Of a stretch of 64,000 nt of DNA, positions 38,501-51,797 are shown piece by piece. The notes below the pieces were generated by a model, which had not been told where the DNA came from, searched no databases, and saw only the letters and a program-made list of their open reading frames with translations. Location: contig JANUWF010001617.1 in the NCBI GenBank assembly GCA_026120185.1, positions 2,170,001 through 2,234,000 of the forward strand. Reading direction: 5' to 3'. Made by a program: the position numbers and the translations under genes. Numbering within the stretch: position 1 is the first letter of the stretch; each line of letters begins with the position of its first letter. The stretch is from Voacanga thouarsii. Its lineage: Eukaryota > Streptophyta > Magnoliopsida > Gentianales > Apocynaceae.

Positions 38501-41500
38501 CAAAAATTGACTTCAAAACCACTAAGGACAGTCTTACAAACTATAATCACTAATCCACACAATTATAATACCAAATACAGCTCAGGTTCTTGCCATATTG
38601 TTGTTGATTGTATTCTTCTTTAAAGAATGTACGAGAGATCTCAAGGATCAGCATTGCCTGGAATACCATATATATACTACAAGCCACTATAAAATTATAA
38701 TCCCACCAGCAACTGCATGCTACACTAAGAATAAATTCTCCCAACTATAATGCTTCACCTGTAGCTTTGCTGGCAACAAATGCATGCAGATTTGAAAATA
38801 GCAAAATATGTATTCAAGAATTTTCAAAAAATAAATCTGTCTTGAAGGAAGGGAAGAGGTAGGGATTTTAAAGACTAAACTAGGCGAAAGTAAATTCCCC
38901 TCTTGAAGAGCGGAGACCAGTTTAGTAACATGGTCAAACAGCTTCAGTTTGAGAAATATTATACTAGTCCTCTAGTTATAGCTCATATTTTGCATATAAA
39001 AAACAGAGCCATATATATTTTACATGTCAATTTGAAACTGTTAGGGGGAGGCAAATCTGGCTTATGTTCTTCATGTAGCACTTGGAGCCAATGAATATGG
39101 AATTACATCGATACTTCCACATATCATGGGTATTAGTTTGCTGCAAATTCAGACTAACCATTTCTGAAGAAAGGTTGTCCACTGGATTTCTTCTCAGCTA
39201 AGTATGAAGAAAGATTGAGATCTCCAACATCAACCATTCCAGTATTTGCAACTCCATCCAACAAAGAAACTACGCAGACAAGGAGAAGCAAAGTATATTG
39301 TACAATTCATACAGTAACCTATTTAAAGAAAAGAAAAAGGTATATAAAAATCAGAACTTCTACCAATTCTTTTCCAGTTGCTAGCAAATTTTGCGCAGCG
39401 GTTGCTCCCATATGAGAACACCTGATTTGAGTTGCAAAAACCAAAAAAGGGGAAGGAAAAAAGGGGGGGGAGGAAGTGAAGTCCAAAATTATTTTTAGAA
39501 AAAAAAAAATCACTGCAATGTAAGGAAAAGTTTTATAACCTCATACAAAATAATTACAGAAAAACATATAGATCCAGATTCTAAAACAGAAGAAACACAA
39601 CTATGAAATGTTAATTCTTATTTGAAAAATATATACCGTAAGACTTACAATGAAACACACACACACACATATATAAGACTATAAGACTTACAATGTGTGT
39701 GTGTGTGTGTACATATATATATGTATATATATTTATAAATGTTTTTCAGCATATGCAAATAGTACCAAGACATGAACATGATCTTAACACGTTGAACATG
39801 ATGAACCTAAGGACAAATAAACACAAAGGTGTGCATAGAAACATCTTCATATGTCTGAGCATACACCTGTAATAACACCAGTGCATAAAAACACGGGTAC
39901 AGCAGAAAAATGGTAGCAAAGCTATGATAATGAATATTGTGCAAACAAGAAGCTCAAAAGAGGGAAATTTTGTATGGTCCCATTTGCAACCTATCTATAT
40001 CAACATATTCTGAGCTATCTTTATACTTAAAATTGTTCTGACATCTCTAATTGGTTTGAGTTGCACCACATTGTGCAGATTGATTAATGATTCTTATACT
40101 AAAATATACATAGATAATGGAAGGTGATGGTACCTGAATAATCAAACCCTTGCCATTCTCAAAACTGGATAAAAAGTTCTCAGTTTTAATCACACCAAAA
40201 GCATGTTCTTCAAGATCTGAATGACAAAAAATAGGGAAAAAACTTCACAGACCATGTTACAAACTGGAGTGAACACTAATTAGGTTAAGATTTTGATATC
40301 AGTGCTTTTATTTGGAGAGGTAAGGGGGAGAGAATTCAACTGCAGTCATAATAGGAAACTAGGAATGGCTTCACAAACCAAAAGAAGCAGGCTTCAGCAA
40401 TGGAATCTTAATTCCAGAAACACTAGCCCCAATATATTGTTCATTGGCCTTTTCAATCACGTCCTACAATGCCATACAATCAGTACTAGACTGAATAACA
40501 GATTAAATTGGTAAACAAGACAATGGAAAAATAAAGATTGTATAGATCCGGCATATCATATTAGGTCATAATTTGAGCTGAAAACTAACTACTTACTTGT
40601 TGTTCATCAATACCAAAAATATCATAGTCTCTCTTCCATAATTCATTGGTTAGCAACTCAAAAGCATATCGGGCCTGTATAACAAACATGTGTTGAATAT
40701 GATAGTACTGAAACAAAGGACAAAAAGACCAATATCACAGGTCCAAGTGCTTTTAACTTTCTTATAATTTTATGCCCCAGATTAGTATATAAGAAATGAG
40801 GCTTAGGAGTAAACCAATGTAGTTGCAACAATCTTGGCATTGTAGCTGTTAGAATTTTAAATAAAAAATTACACAATGTTGAAAAGTATGTTGTAGTAAC
40901 AACAACACTACCTCTGGGAGTATGAATCAGTCCTAACCAAGCACAAGTTAATAATGCAAATTTACCAGATTTATTATGAAGTACACATGGCAGTGCATGT
41001 AGCCATGGTAAAGAACAGAAACACATACTGGGAGACCTAACCTTCATTTTTCAAGGATTTCCAGATACAAATAACGGCCATGGGCTTCTCTAACAAACAA
41101 CATGGAAGCGGACGAGGAAGTACATTTAAATGCCATGACATGGAACACTGTGTTGAAAAAAATGGGAGCCTAACTCCACCCCAAAAGGTGCCTTGTAGGG
41201 GAGGATTGCCAAGACTTATAAGAAACAACCCACCTGGACAACTACCAATTTGGGATAATTAAACACAATGGTTCAATATTATCACAGAAAATGGACTTAT
41301 GAACAGTTATATTAGGTCCTGATATTTACCACTTAAAAGGTATTGGAATGATTAAAAGAAGAGGGGAAGTGCCACCTGAGTGAATTACATATTATGAATG
41401 TTCCCTTGTGGTTAAGCAAATACTGGATCTATTCTGCTTCAGAGAAACTCCATGGTGGTGGACACTAGCTACTGCAGTAAGTCCAAGTTAAATGCAGTGC

Positions 41501-43467
41501 CCTATGTAGAGGGAGAGGGGGGGTGGGTGGGTGGTAAAAGGGGATAGAATGGTAAAATACATTATTGTGTCAGCAACATTTCCGATTAAAGGTCCTTTTA
41601 ATGTCCCAAGGAGGATGTCTTCATTTCAGATTGCTCTATGCAACCATCATGAAATGTATCATTTTTATTAAAAGGAACTCATTGCAAATGACTTCAGTGA
41701 GTGCGCTACCTAAATCAAGTTATCCTAGCTACTAAGAACAAATTTCGATCAACGTGAGCAAATATACGAAGCTAGAGTCAATGGTGGGGGTTCTTCTAAA
41801 AATTGCCATTACCAAAATTTTGTTAATTCTTAGAAGAGCACACCCAATTTTTACCTCATTAAACACTCTACATATAAAAAAAAATACCCAGTACAACTTT
41901 GGAATTCAGGAATATCTTAAAATTCAGATAAACAGAATCAATCCGTGATAGATGAGTAAATACCATTTCACAATTTTTTGTTTGGACTTGATATTATTCA
42001 TCTGTCCCATTTTTATGTATCAAACCTAAACTACGAACAACATGGCATCAAGACAATGCAGTTCCAGTTCTAACAAACTAATAACTAGAAATAAATGCTG
42101 ATTGCATACCTTAAGAAAGGCAACGGTTGTAGGAACCTCAACACCTGAATCCCTGAAAAGATAGTGCCAAAGTTAACCCGAGAGTAATGCTTTAGCCTAT
42201 GAATGAAATTTAAGAATCAACCAATACAAAATATCAGCTACAAAACAAATAAATTTAAGAAGGAAAAAGGCATAAATGAAAATGTATTTCAGATCAAGTT
42301 CAAAGTTATTTGAGTGGATAACCAACCTTTTGAACAGCATTGTTTAGAGGATCTAAATTTTTTCTCACTATTAATAAGCCACAATGTGAAAGTAGTGGGA
42401 AGGGAAGAAAAAGGCTATTGCTCTACACTGAAGCCCTGAAGTCAAAAAATGGCTATCTAGAGAGAGATACCCGAAACACAATGGAGCTGTCACAAGGTAA
42501 AGATCTACTTCCTTCTGGCTGAAGCTATTAAGGACTACAGTAGGGAACATAGTGGTCTATCACATTCAACACAGAATGGAGAGAAATGAAAGATGAACCT
42601 AATGAGTTATTCCACCCAATGCCAATTGGTTTTGGCTTAGAACGCCAATAGATTCATGAAGGAAATCCTGGCACGGTGCCTCATAGCTCGGAGGCAATAT
42701 GATCAGTTTGGCTAAGCCAATGTGTCCAGTGAAATTTTCCTGTTCTGTGTCTTCATCATTTTCCTGCCAGCACTCTCTTGCCGATCCCTCCCCATCCCAC
42801 CCGTCTCCTTTTTCTCTTTCTACCTCCTCTTCTTAAATTTTCATATTCCTTCTTTGCACATGAATGGAAGTCTTGTCGAATGCTGATACTTTGGGAAGCA
42901 TTTCATTCGTTTTGTTGGGAATTTTGCAACTTATACATCCAGATAAAAACAAGAATAAGGACTTCCAATGTATGTACGTACCATCGACACTACTAACATA
43001 CGGTCAGTCGAACCAAAAACTTAAACTTTACGGCAATTAAAAAACATAAAGCAGGGTATAGCAGAGCTTAATTCTGAAAAAAAGGCAAAAGAACAGAACT
43101 GAACCGTAAAACAGGAAAGTACCATTTGGAAGTGAGTTTCTCGTAAGCCTCCGTAACTTCCTCGATTGAACTATACCTCTTTATCCCCAAAACTACATGA
43201 ATTCAGAGACAATTATGCATTCTAGTTCACCGTAAAAATCACGAAAACAAACACAACATTATATAAAAACGTCAACTTGGAAACTCAGAGCAAATGAATC
43301 ACACCATCGTAATGTGAAGTCGGAAAGGAACGAGGGGTGACTACGAGTTGGAAGTAGAGCGAAGCAGCAAAGAGTATGAGAGGAATCGAGTAGGCTTTCA
43401 GCGTAGATGCAATTGACGAAATCGACGGAGGCGGAGCCGCCGGAGGAGTCCTAGCCGTTGCCGCCAT
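29557..43467 (-). CDS. J-like and thioredoxin-like membrane protein, 20 exons
   Basis: Exons, in order of transcription: 43467-43305, 43192-43123, 42152-42110, 40674-40597, 40463-40379, 40216-40134, 39421-39364, 39269-39159, 37795-37738, 37537-37441, 35909-35874, 34625-34489, 33285-33215, 33132-33079, 32082-31940, 31716-31576, 31131-30898, 30607-30548, 30136-29879, 29682-29557. All join in frame to 701 codons. Residues 25-43 form a signal-anchor-like segment. Residues 52-117 form a J-like domain (HYDVLGIKRYSS ... KRDYDIFGIDE) in which HPD is replaced by KWDSG. About 170-280 is thioredoxin-like, with C242-x4-C247 instead of CxxC. A second thioredoxin-like stretch (295-360) has VKVILFSRT and a SAPALVFLKDPG cis-proline-type loop. 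A second membrane span is at 623-640, and the tail is basic, then acidic. The layout resembles animal DNAJC16. A role in ER folding or membrane processes is an inference; the lost HPD argues against normal Hsp70 stimulation. All introns are GT-AG except that after exon 13 (GC-AG). The acceptor of exon 16 (AAAAG) is unusual. Confidence 0.88.
36174..36650. mobile_element. hAT-type MITE in the intron between exons 10 and 11
   Basis: 477 bp. The ends are CAGGGGCGGACGT and, inverted, CAGGGGCAGACAC. Flanks CCACCGAG (36166-36173) and CCATCAAG (36651-36658) form an 8-bp duplication with two mismatches, as for hAT elements. G-runs of six or seven lie near both ends. It is spliced out with the intron. 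Confidence 0.8.
39654..39733. repeat. Compound microsatellite (AC)n-(AT)n-(GT)n
   Basis: An (AC)n run and a (GT)n run flank TATAAGACTATAAGACTTACAA-type spacer sequence and are followed by (AT)n. The (AC) and (GT) runs can pair as a hairpin. It lies in the intron between exons 6 and 7 on the low side of exon 7's region of the J-like gene. Confidence 0.8.
41506..41533 (+). other. G-rich run, possible G-quadruplex
   Basis: The plus strand reads GGGAGAGGGGGGGG followed by TGGGTGGGTGG. It has four or more G-tracts with short loops inside the intron between exons 3 and 4. The transcript of the surrounding gene would carry the C-rich strand. Confidence 0.5.
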
Positions 43468-43798
43468 CACCCCCTTGTAATTATCAGAAACAGAAATTCC
43501 ACAGTTCGAACTGGAGTAGCAAGGAAGGGAGTAAGAGAGAGTCTTGGTGACGTAACACCTAAGTATTCTTCGATCTGGCAGCGTTCCAATAAAGCGGGTT
43601 TTAGAATCTTTCGAGAAGGCCCCAACTTAAATAGAAGCCCAATGCAGATAAGATTTTTGGGCTCCTGAAGCAACAGAGTCTAACTTAGGGGTTAAATCTG
43701 GCTCTGGGCTCATGAATAGCCCTTCACCCTCGGGCCCCCGCCCTTCTTCTTGTTCTAATAACTTCTATGATTATCGTCCCTTAAAACTTTAAATATAT
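43468..43798 (-). other. Leader and promoter region of the J-like gene
   Basis: The frame upstream of the ATG at 43467 is open for one GTG codon only, so that ATG is the start. This stretch is richer in G and C than its surroundings and includes the likely 5' leader. No clear TATA box was found. Confidence 0.45.
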
Positions 43799-43801
43799 AT
43801 A

Positions 43802-44274
43802 CTCTCTCGTCCCAAATTATCTGTATATTTTAATTAATTATGTAAAAATTAAAAAAATAATTTTTTTAATTAATTAAATATTTTTTTCATTTTTATTCTT
43901 ACAATTTAGTAATAAATATCTCTCTTTATATTAAAAAATACACAAATTTCAAATTTTTGATATAATTCCAAATTACTTCTTTCTCCTAAATATTTAATTC
44001 TTGTTAGAAAATAGGTCAAAATATTAATGAATATTTAATTATCTCTCTAAGTTCTTATTGATATTTTTTAAAAATTAACGAGATAAGAATGAATGTTAGA
44101 ACTCGTAAAATGAGTTTTTTATTATATTTTAATATGTTTGTGAAATAAAATATTATTAAATATGGATAAAATTATAATATTAAATTTTAATTTTTTAAAA
44201 GGATTGATAATTTGAAATAAAAATTAAATTAAAAAGTGAATTGATAATTTAGAATAATAATTATGGATTGAAGG
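43802..44274. mobile_element. Stowaway/mariner-like MITE, degraded
   Basis: The left end TACTCTCTCGTCCCAAATTA is close to the common plant Stowaway end CTCCCTCCGTCCC and follows TA. The right end near GGATTGAAGGTA is only a weak inverted match. The interior is AT-rich with mirrored TTGATAATTT motifs. The right border is uncertain. Confidence 0.4.
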
Positions 44275-45776
44275 TAGACTCATAATAGCAAAGCGATACT
44301 TCCAAGGTCATCAGTCACACCAATGCCCGAAGAAAATGGTTATGTTTGACGTAGTTTTCCTTCCTTATTTTCTAATTTAAAAATAAAACTTCAAATTCAA
44401 GCTAGAATATATTGGTCTTAATTTGAAGGATAATCATTGGATTCAATGAGTTAGGGTGAGACTAAGATATTTTCCTCACTTAGGCCTGCAATAGTTTCTT
44501 GGTTAAGAGGAGTTTAAGATATGCTTCTTGCAAAATAGATGTAGAACTTTAATCCACATCCTCTCCCTCAGTTTATTGGCTAAGTATACATCACCAGTTC
44601 TTTTGGATTAAACAAATGTTTCAGGTTGAGTTAAAATTAGGATTTATTGTAATTTATTTTCATTAAGTTGGGATAGTAGTATTTTAGTACTATAAGTTGT
44701 AAAAAATGAATTAGAAGTTTATTGACCATTAGTCAATGACTATATTGATTAATGTAAGTTACGTTTATAATAAAATATCTATTTTGCACATATTAATTAT
44801 AAGATCTCAACTATAAGATCCTGATTTTATGATCTTACTTTAATACAAACAAATAATATTTATTTGTAAAATTATCTCTGTAATTTTAAAAAAATGATAA
44901 AAAGTTATAATACTTTTATTTTTAATTAAAAATCATAATATTTTGATAACAAAAACTCTCAATAGGATCATTTTGTTTTTTTGTTATTTTCTTAAGAAAC
45001 ATCATGAGAATTAAAATAACTTGAGTCACGATGTACTCAAATGTAACCTTGTGCTAATCATTTTTTTCTTTTCCTTTCTTCCTTTTAATTATGAGGGAAA
45101 GAAACAATTAGCATTACAATATTTTTCGAGTACAATCATATAAAAATTTCTTTTTTCTATAAAATGTTGGGTTTATTATAATTATTGTTGAAAATACGAC
45201 CCCTTAAAACTTTGTATAATATACACAATTAATCTTCATATAAATAATATTAATTTTCTAAATCATATACATACAAGTCAATTGATTATATTGCTAAAAT
45301 TTTGAAATGAAATTCGAACATGGATAGATGAGTTAGTGGGATAATAATTGGTGGAGCAAAAGTTACAAAATTAGCATAAAAATAATTAATTTTGGGATTC
45401 TAAAGTATAAAAAAAGATAATTGATGTGGATAAAATATATATTTCATTGAAAAAGTAAATTTCGTTAGTCAATACCGTCATTGATTAATAATCAATGGAC
45501 CTCTGATGTCTTTTTTATAACTCGTGATACTAAAGTATCACTACCCTCTAATTTAATAGGGGTAAATTTTAATAAACTCTTAAAATTATTGTTCAATTAG
45601 TAAAACACTCTTTATTAAATAAAAAGTTTCAAATTTAATACTCGTAAAAAATATGCAGACACCTTCATCCTTTCGTAATAGTGTAGAATTCTTCATGTAA
45701 TCATTAATTATTGTAGATATTAGAGTATTTCCTTGCACCCACATTTTCACATATTTTTTGTGCATCTCTATAGTTA
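44275..45776. other. Gene-poor AT-rich stretch
   Basis: No gene. At about 45580-45660 the sequence CAATTAGTAAAACACTC...TCAAATTTAATACTCGTA resembles the SINE-like units at 57845-58330 and may be another degraded copy. Confidence 0.4.
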
Positions 45777-46652
45777 GGGCCGCAAACGAGTCGAGTCGAG
45801 TTATGATTTATCGAGATCGAGTTAGTATAAAATTTGTAAAGGTTTGAACACGTTTGAACAAAAAATTTTGTACTTAAGCTCTGCTCGATTCAGTTTTAGG
45901 ATTACTCGAACTTGGCTTGAGTATACTTGAATACTATTCAAGCTTTATCAAGCCAAGTTCGAACTCGAACTTGAATTATAAATTAAATTTGATATTTTTA
46001 GTTAAAGTAATCTCTTTAACAGTCACTACAAGCTTAACACAATTGAATTTTTAATCCTTTCAACTTCAATTTTATAAAATATTATAATACAAATTCAAAA
46101 TAGATGAAATAGATGATCAGTAATTTTTATTATTCATTAGTTAATTACTTTTTAGTAACATTATAATAATATAGAATATATTTGAATAATAAAATTTATA
46201 AATATGCCTTTATATATTATAACAAGATATATTAATATATATATAGCCAAAAAAAAGATTGTAAGGTACAATAATTTTTATTATCAGTTGTATAATTACT
46301 TTTTTGGTAAAATTATAATAAAACACATATTCGTATGGATATAGAATATATATATAAATATATGTGTGTGTAATAAAATTTATAAATATACTTTCATATA
46401 TTATAACAAGATATATTAATATATATATATATATATATATTAATACTATTTATACCTTTATTTATTAGAATTTAAATTCAAATTCACGAATCGAGCATTC
46501 GAATCAAATTTTAAACAAGTTTTGAGTCAAGTTCTGTTAAGCTCGAGCTCAGCTCGTTTAATTCAAAGCTCGACTCGGACTCTGTCAATGCCAAATTCAA
46601 ATCGAATTTTGACCGAATAGCTCGCGAGAAGTTCTGTTCGTTTGTAGCCCTA
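45777..46652. mobile_element. hAT-like non-autonomous element with internal duplication
   Basis: 876 bp. The left end is GGGCCGCAAACGAGTCGAG and the right end, inverted, GGGCTACAAACGAACAGAA. The 8-bp TATAGTTA lies on both sides (45769-45776 and 46653-46660). The outer arms are rich in GAGTCGAG / CTCGAGCTCAGCTCG motifs. The AT-rich core holds two copies of a unit of roughly 170 bp (about 46100-46250 and 46270-46440). Each runs from TTATTAT...AATTACTTTT to TAACAAGATATATTAATATA. The second ends in an (AT)n run. Confidence 0.7.
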
Positions 46653-46660
46653 TATAGTTA

Positions 46661-48600
46661 ATATAGTAACTTCCCATTAACTTGCGAAAAGTCTACTCAT
46701 ATCTTATCACTTTGTTAATTATGTTTTTATACTTTTATCATAATTATTATTTAAACTTACATAAATACAAAATTTCTAAAAAATCGCTAAACTCTATATT
46801 GATGAATCCAAAGTTAATATTGAAAATGATTCCAAATTCAAATAGCCGAAGCCATGAAAATTTTTTCAAAACTTTCTAAATATGAATCATTCCCACACAC
46901 AAAAAAAATCTGGTAAATAGCACTCACGAGCTTAGGGAGAATTTATTCCAATAAAGAAATTCTCATTATTCTTCTCATCCTTACAGCTACTCCATAATAA
47001 GCAAAGGATCACATTTAGAGAACGGCAAAATTCTAATCAGCAATTGGATTTTATGTTTAAAAAAAAATTGCTCAAAAATGGAAAGTACCAATATTCTAAA
47101 ATCTTTCCTGCAATGGAAACTGGAAAGTAATGATTTTGTCAAATATGGTTGTGTCTCTCATTCTCACCATTCCTTAAAATTACTCATATATTAATTGATT
47201 TTCAATTATATCCTTATTATTTATTATTCTACTATATCATATATTAATTGATTTGTAATTTTAAACGAACTCTACAATTTCTAATAAGGATAATTTAGTC
47301 TTTTATTCTTAAAATTTTATAGATATTATAACTTTCTTGATTTATATGAATTATAAAAGATAACAATTATTTAAAAATAGAAAGAATTACAAAGGTCTAG
47401 TATAGGGATGAGCTTTATTATCCATATGAGTATATATCTTATCTTAACAAAGTAAATTTGTCTATTTCTTCAAAATTGCATTGATATATTGAGTAAACAC
47501 TAAGCAAGTCGTTTCATTTATTGCATATTATTGGTAATAAGTGAGCACATTAATGTCCAATGAAATTGTAACGCCAATGCAATTATTATTTATTTATATT
47601 ATAATAAAATATCTTAATTTGAGACGAAAGAGTATTTCATACGTATACATATGATAATTGATTTTTTAAAAATAAAGATTGACGTGCAAAAAAACATTAA
47701 AATGAACATAGGAAACTTGGACTTTGGCCATGTTCATAGGGTCTATTTATGGTAGCATTTGGAAGACATGATTTTCCAAACTCCAACTCATATTTATTAA
47801 ATACATGCATTAATATGCAACAATAATAAGATTTAAGACGTATTCAAATTGTCAAGCTCTCGTTAGTATAATTCACTTGCCTTGCATGTGAAATGTGAAT
47901 CAAAATTTGCTGTAACGTACACTATATATGACTTGAATTCTTTTGCCATATGCAATGAATTTGAAAAAGATGACAAATTATAAAGGCAGACAAAAAATCA
48001 CGATATAACTTAAGAAAGAGAGAGGTTAAATTTATATCTTTAAAATTTTAAATTTATATTCTTAAATTATAATTATTTTGCATAATCATTATTATTATTA
48101 TCTGACTTTTTCATTTTCAAAATATTGAAATTTTAATTCATAAACTATCCATTTAATTAAAAAAATACAATAAAAAAGTACAATATTTAAATATTTTTTT
48201 TTACTTTATTCACCTTCCCTCTTTATCCTCATTATTTTTTATATCGACATCATGCGAACTAAGATTTTAAAAAATTAAAAGATTTTAAGAATTTCGTCAT
48301 TTACATATCATTCCCTCTATGACTTAATGGGTTGCATAGAATGGACGAAGAATTTTAACAATTTGTGAATGTAAGAATTAATATATGTTTTTTTTAAAAG
48401 AATATATATAGTTTGTAAATTAAAAAATTAATGATTTAAAAATAAAAGAATAAAAAATAGTAATAGTCACATAAAATAAAATAATAATATATTATGATGC
48501 AGATTTAGGTTTTCTTTAAGAAATTACCGTTTGTAATTAAATTTATTTTTGTACACAGTCCCTTTGATAAAAATATATATATATATATAATCAAAATGAT
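46661..48600. other. Gene-poor AT-rich stretch
   Basis: No gene was recognised. TTTGAGACGAAAGAGTATTT near 47615 resembles the right end of a Stowaway-type MITE, but no matching left end was found. Confidence 0.4.
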
Positions 48601-49860
48601 ATAGTCATTTAGAATTCCTTACTTTTAAAGGGAAAGTCTTACAGAAAATGTAGAACCGAAAGGAATAAAAACATGCGTAATTGACGAAGAACAATTTCCA
48701 TTATCCAGCTCAGCGGCTGAGCTACGAAGGCCGAAAACGAACAAGGGGACCCCACAGGTGGTTTTCCTGTACCACGCGGCAGAAAAGTAGTGGACAGAAA
48801 ATGCCAAAATATGACGGCATCAAAAAACCTGAAATTCGTGTCTTATTTTGGCACCAGAATTGAGCGCGTGGGTCCTACCTTGCTTACGTGGTGACAGTTA
48901 AAAAGGCCTAAATCTCTTACATCATTTTTACTCGTTGAAAGACAAAAATTGCATAAACAAAAACATTAAGTTGAGATTGGCCGCGTCATTTTGGTTGCCA
49001 GTTATTGACTTACAATTTGATATTTCATTATTCATTTATTTTTTATATAGAAATAGCATTTATATTTAAACTTAGAATAAAAATATTATATCTATTCAGA
49101 TTTAAATTTGAATGGAAAATGAACTATTAAAGCATTTTACCTTATAAAACTGTCTATTTTCATGCAAATTATTTATAAAAATTGTTTTTCCCTTTTCGCA
49201 TAATGTCTTAAATTATGGAAAGTTCAATTTTTTATTTTTTTAAAAAGATAAAACATTAAATAATTAACCTCTTAAATTATAAATCAAATTCTCAACCACC
49301 CAAATTTAATTTAATTATCTATATCCGTCTATTCCAATACTTCATTTTCTCTTGATTATTAAAAAAAAAAAATCCCAAGGGTCCCAATTCGATATAGGTC
49401 AATGACAACAGGGGAAAAAAAGCAGTAAGATCACGTGGAGAATATTCGATAAAATAAAATATAGGAAAGGAAGCGCGGTTTCTGATGAGCCGTTACGATT
49501 GGTCGGCCAATTCTCCGATGGATCGCTAGATCGTAAGACTAAGCCGTCTCTATGTCAAGACAAAAGTGAATGTGTTTTTTTGTGAGTAACAACAATGGTA
49601 CAACTCCCATATATATACTATAATATATAAAATTGCATTGGTCATCATTTGTTTCCATTCTCATTTAAGATTATAATCCGTGAAGGACTCAAATTATTCA
49701 TTTATTTATTTTATTTAAATTTTATTAAACTTTGTATAAATAAAAAGTTAAAAATTTTCACGCTGTGCAACTGACGTCATATTTAAACTACACGTAAGGG
49801 CCCCAGATGGAGGTTTTCACTTTGTGGAGGTTTGGATAGGAACAAATGTTGGGAATATTT
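48601..49860. promoter_or_regulatory. GC-richer patches with bZIP-type sites
   Basis: Three patches (48690-48900, 49430-49560, 49765-49835) are clearly richer in G and C than the surrounding 10 kb. They contain a G-box CACGTG (49432-49437), an inverted CCAAT pair ATTGGTCGGCCAAT (about 49500) and a palindromic TGACGTCA (49772-49779). This texture is like a plant promoter, but no gene was found on either side within 3 kb. The call is an inference. Confidence 0.25.
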
Positions 49861-51797
49861 TTGCATTATTCATTATTGTTTTGTTGCAAAAGATATCAAT
49901 GAATGATAGAAAGATTATGGCATACCTAAATTTCACTGTTATAATAGTATAATAATATGTTAAAAAAGTCTCACACATCTATTTAAAATCCAAATAATCA
50001 AGAAAATTGACATTTTACCACATACACGGAACTGACAAGATTTTTTATTTTTTCTTATTTTATATTATCATTTTTTTTCTCCCTATATTTTTCAATTTCA
50101 TCCAAAAATATTCTAACAATAAAGGTTTCTTAAAAAAAAAAAAAAAGAAGCGTTCCTTATAAGGAAAAAATATGAAACTCAAAATTTATTACTATATATT
50201 ATCTATACTTTTAATAATTATGCAGGAATTTCTTTTTTCTACACTTGTAGTAATTATCATTTTTTTTCTCTTCTATTTTATTAGTTTATATTTTTTAATT
50301 TAAAATTTATCTCCCACAATTATTTATTAGAGAGGATACCAACTACCGACAACCATAAGTATGATAATGAGTTTTTTAAATTTTATTTTATATACTATTT
50401 TTTCTCTCTTTTAGTACGATTTTTTTTATTTTTTTCTTATTTACATGAATGATTTTGTAATATAATTTGTTTATATTTTTTTATTAACATTATTAATTGA
50501 TTTATTTAAAGTTAAGTTTGAAAAATGTCTTAGTTTTAAGGAGCAATTATATTATATTATATACTTTTTATGCTTCATATTAAATTTTGAGTTGATTTCA
50601 TATTAAATATAAAAAATAGAATTAGAATTGTACTTAAATTTTTTTGTTTCTTTATTTTTCAATATTTTTATGAGTACAAATACTTTTTTAATGAAGATCC
50701 TTTTATTTAGTGATCCATTTCTAATTTAAAGTCTAAGAATTCAATTTTTTTTGTCATAAATTAGATAATGTAAAATGAATTATGAACTTTTATTTATAAA
50801 AGAATAATTTTTTTATCTTTCTTGTAATTTTAGAAATTGTATTATCTTAACAAATTATCAAGAGTATATTAAGAAATAAAATAGGAGATGATTTTCATAC
50901 AACTTCTTTACTCGCATATATTGATAAAGACATTATTAGAAGTTTTGATAGTGATTTAATTATAGATAATTTTGATTATAAAAAAAACGAAAGAACACAT
51001 TTTAAAATGCCTACTTTACTAAAATTTTAGTTTTTCCTATATTTACTTTCTTTTATTTTTAGAGGTATTATTTTTAAATATGGAATTAAAAATCAAATAT
51101 TAATTATATATAAAAAAATAAGTTTATTTTACATATTTATTAAGTTAATATTAAAATTATAAATTCTTGCCCCCTCAAAATAAAAGTTCTGGTTTGGTCT
51201 ATACTTTACCAAGAATGATCATACTTTTAATTGTGATGTTCTTGTCAAAGAATTTGCTTATGCTAAGACAAGTTACAAAATGGCACTACCATTTAGTGCA
51301 AAAAGATCCACAAACAACATTCATAATCCTATGAAAACACATCTGTTTTTTCCTTACTTTGTACAAAAATATTCTATTACTTGCATTATACTAAAAATTA
51401 TTTTGTTCAGTTATTACACCCTCACTATCTGTACCAAATATAAACATTTTTATACTAAGAGCTGCTATGGTCAATAAAAACTTTTGTAGCAAAAGACAAC
51501 ACATGTTATTGAACAAATCACTTAGTAGTCCAATATTTTTGAATTATCGTATTCTCAGTTTTTTAATATATGGTTAAATTGGCACTGACAGTATATTGGT
51601 TGATTAGTATGGAATGGAACCAGAAAGGCAAAGGAAAGTTTGGTTCATGGAATGAAAGAGACTACCAATTCTTCCATTTAGGCCAATAAGGAAACGGTAA
51701 ACTATAGACTGAATCTGCTTTGGATAAGGTTAATGTTTTTGCATTAAAAAATTCTAGTACTAAAGGCCATGGCTACTACTTAGAAAAATCACAACGC
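49861..51797. other. Gene-poor AT-rich stretch
   Basis: Very AT-rich with long T and A runs. Nothing recognisable. Confidence 0.45.

Noticed and set aside
40213..40597. Direct splice from exon 4 (40597) to exon 6 (40216)
   Set aside because: This join is out of frame. An 85-nt exon at 40463-40379 with good splice sites restores the frame.
48625..48863. Opposed short frames at 48.6-48.9 kb as a gene
   Set aside because: They overlap on both strands in a GC-richer patch and match no family.
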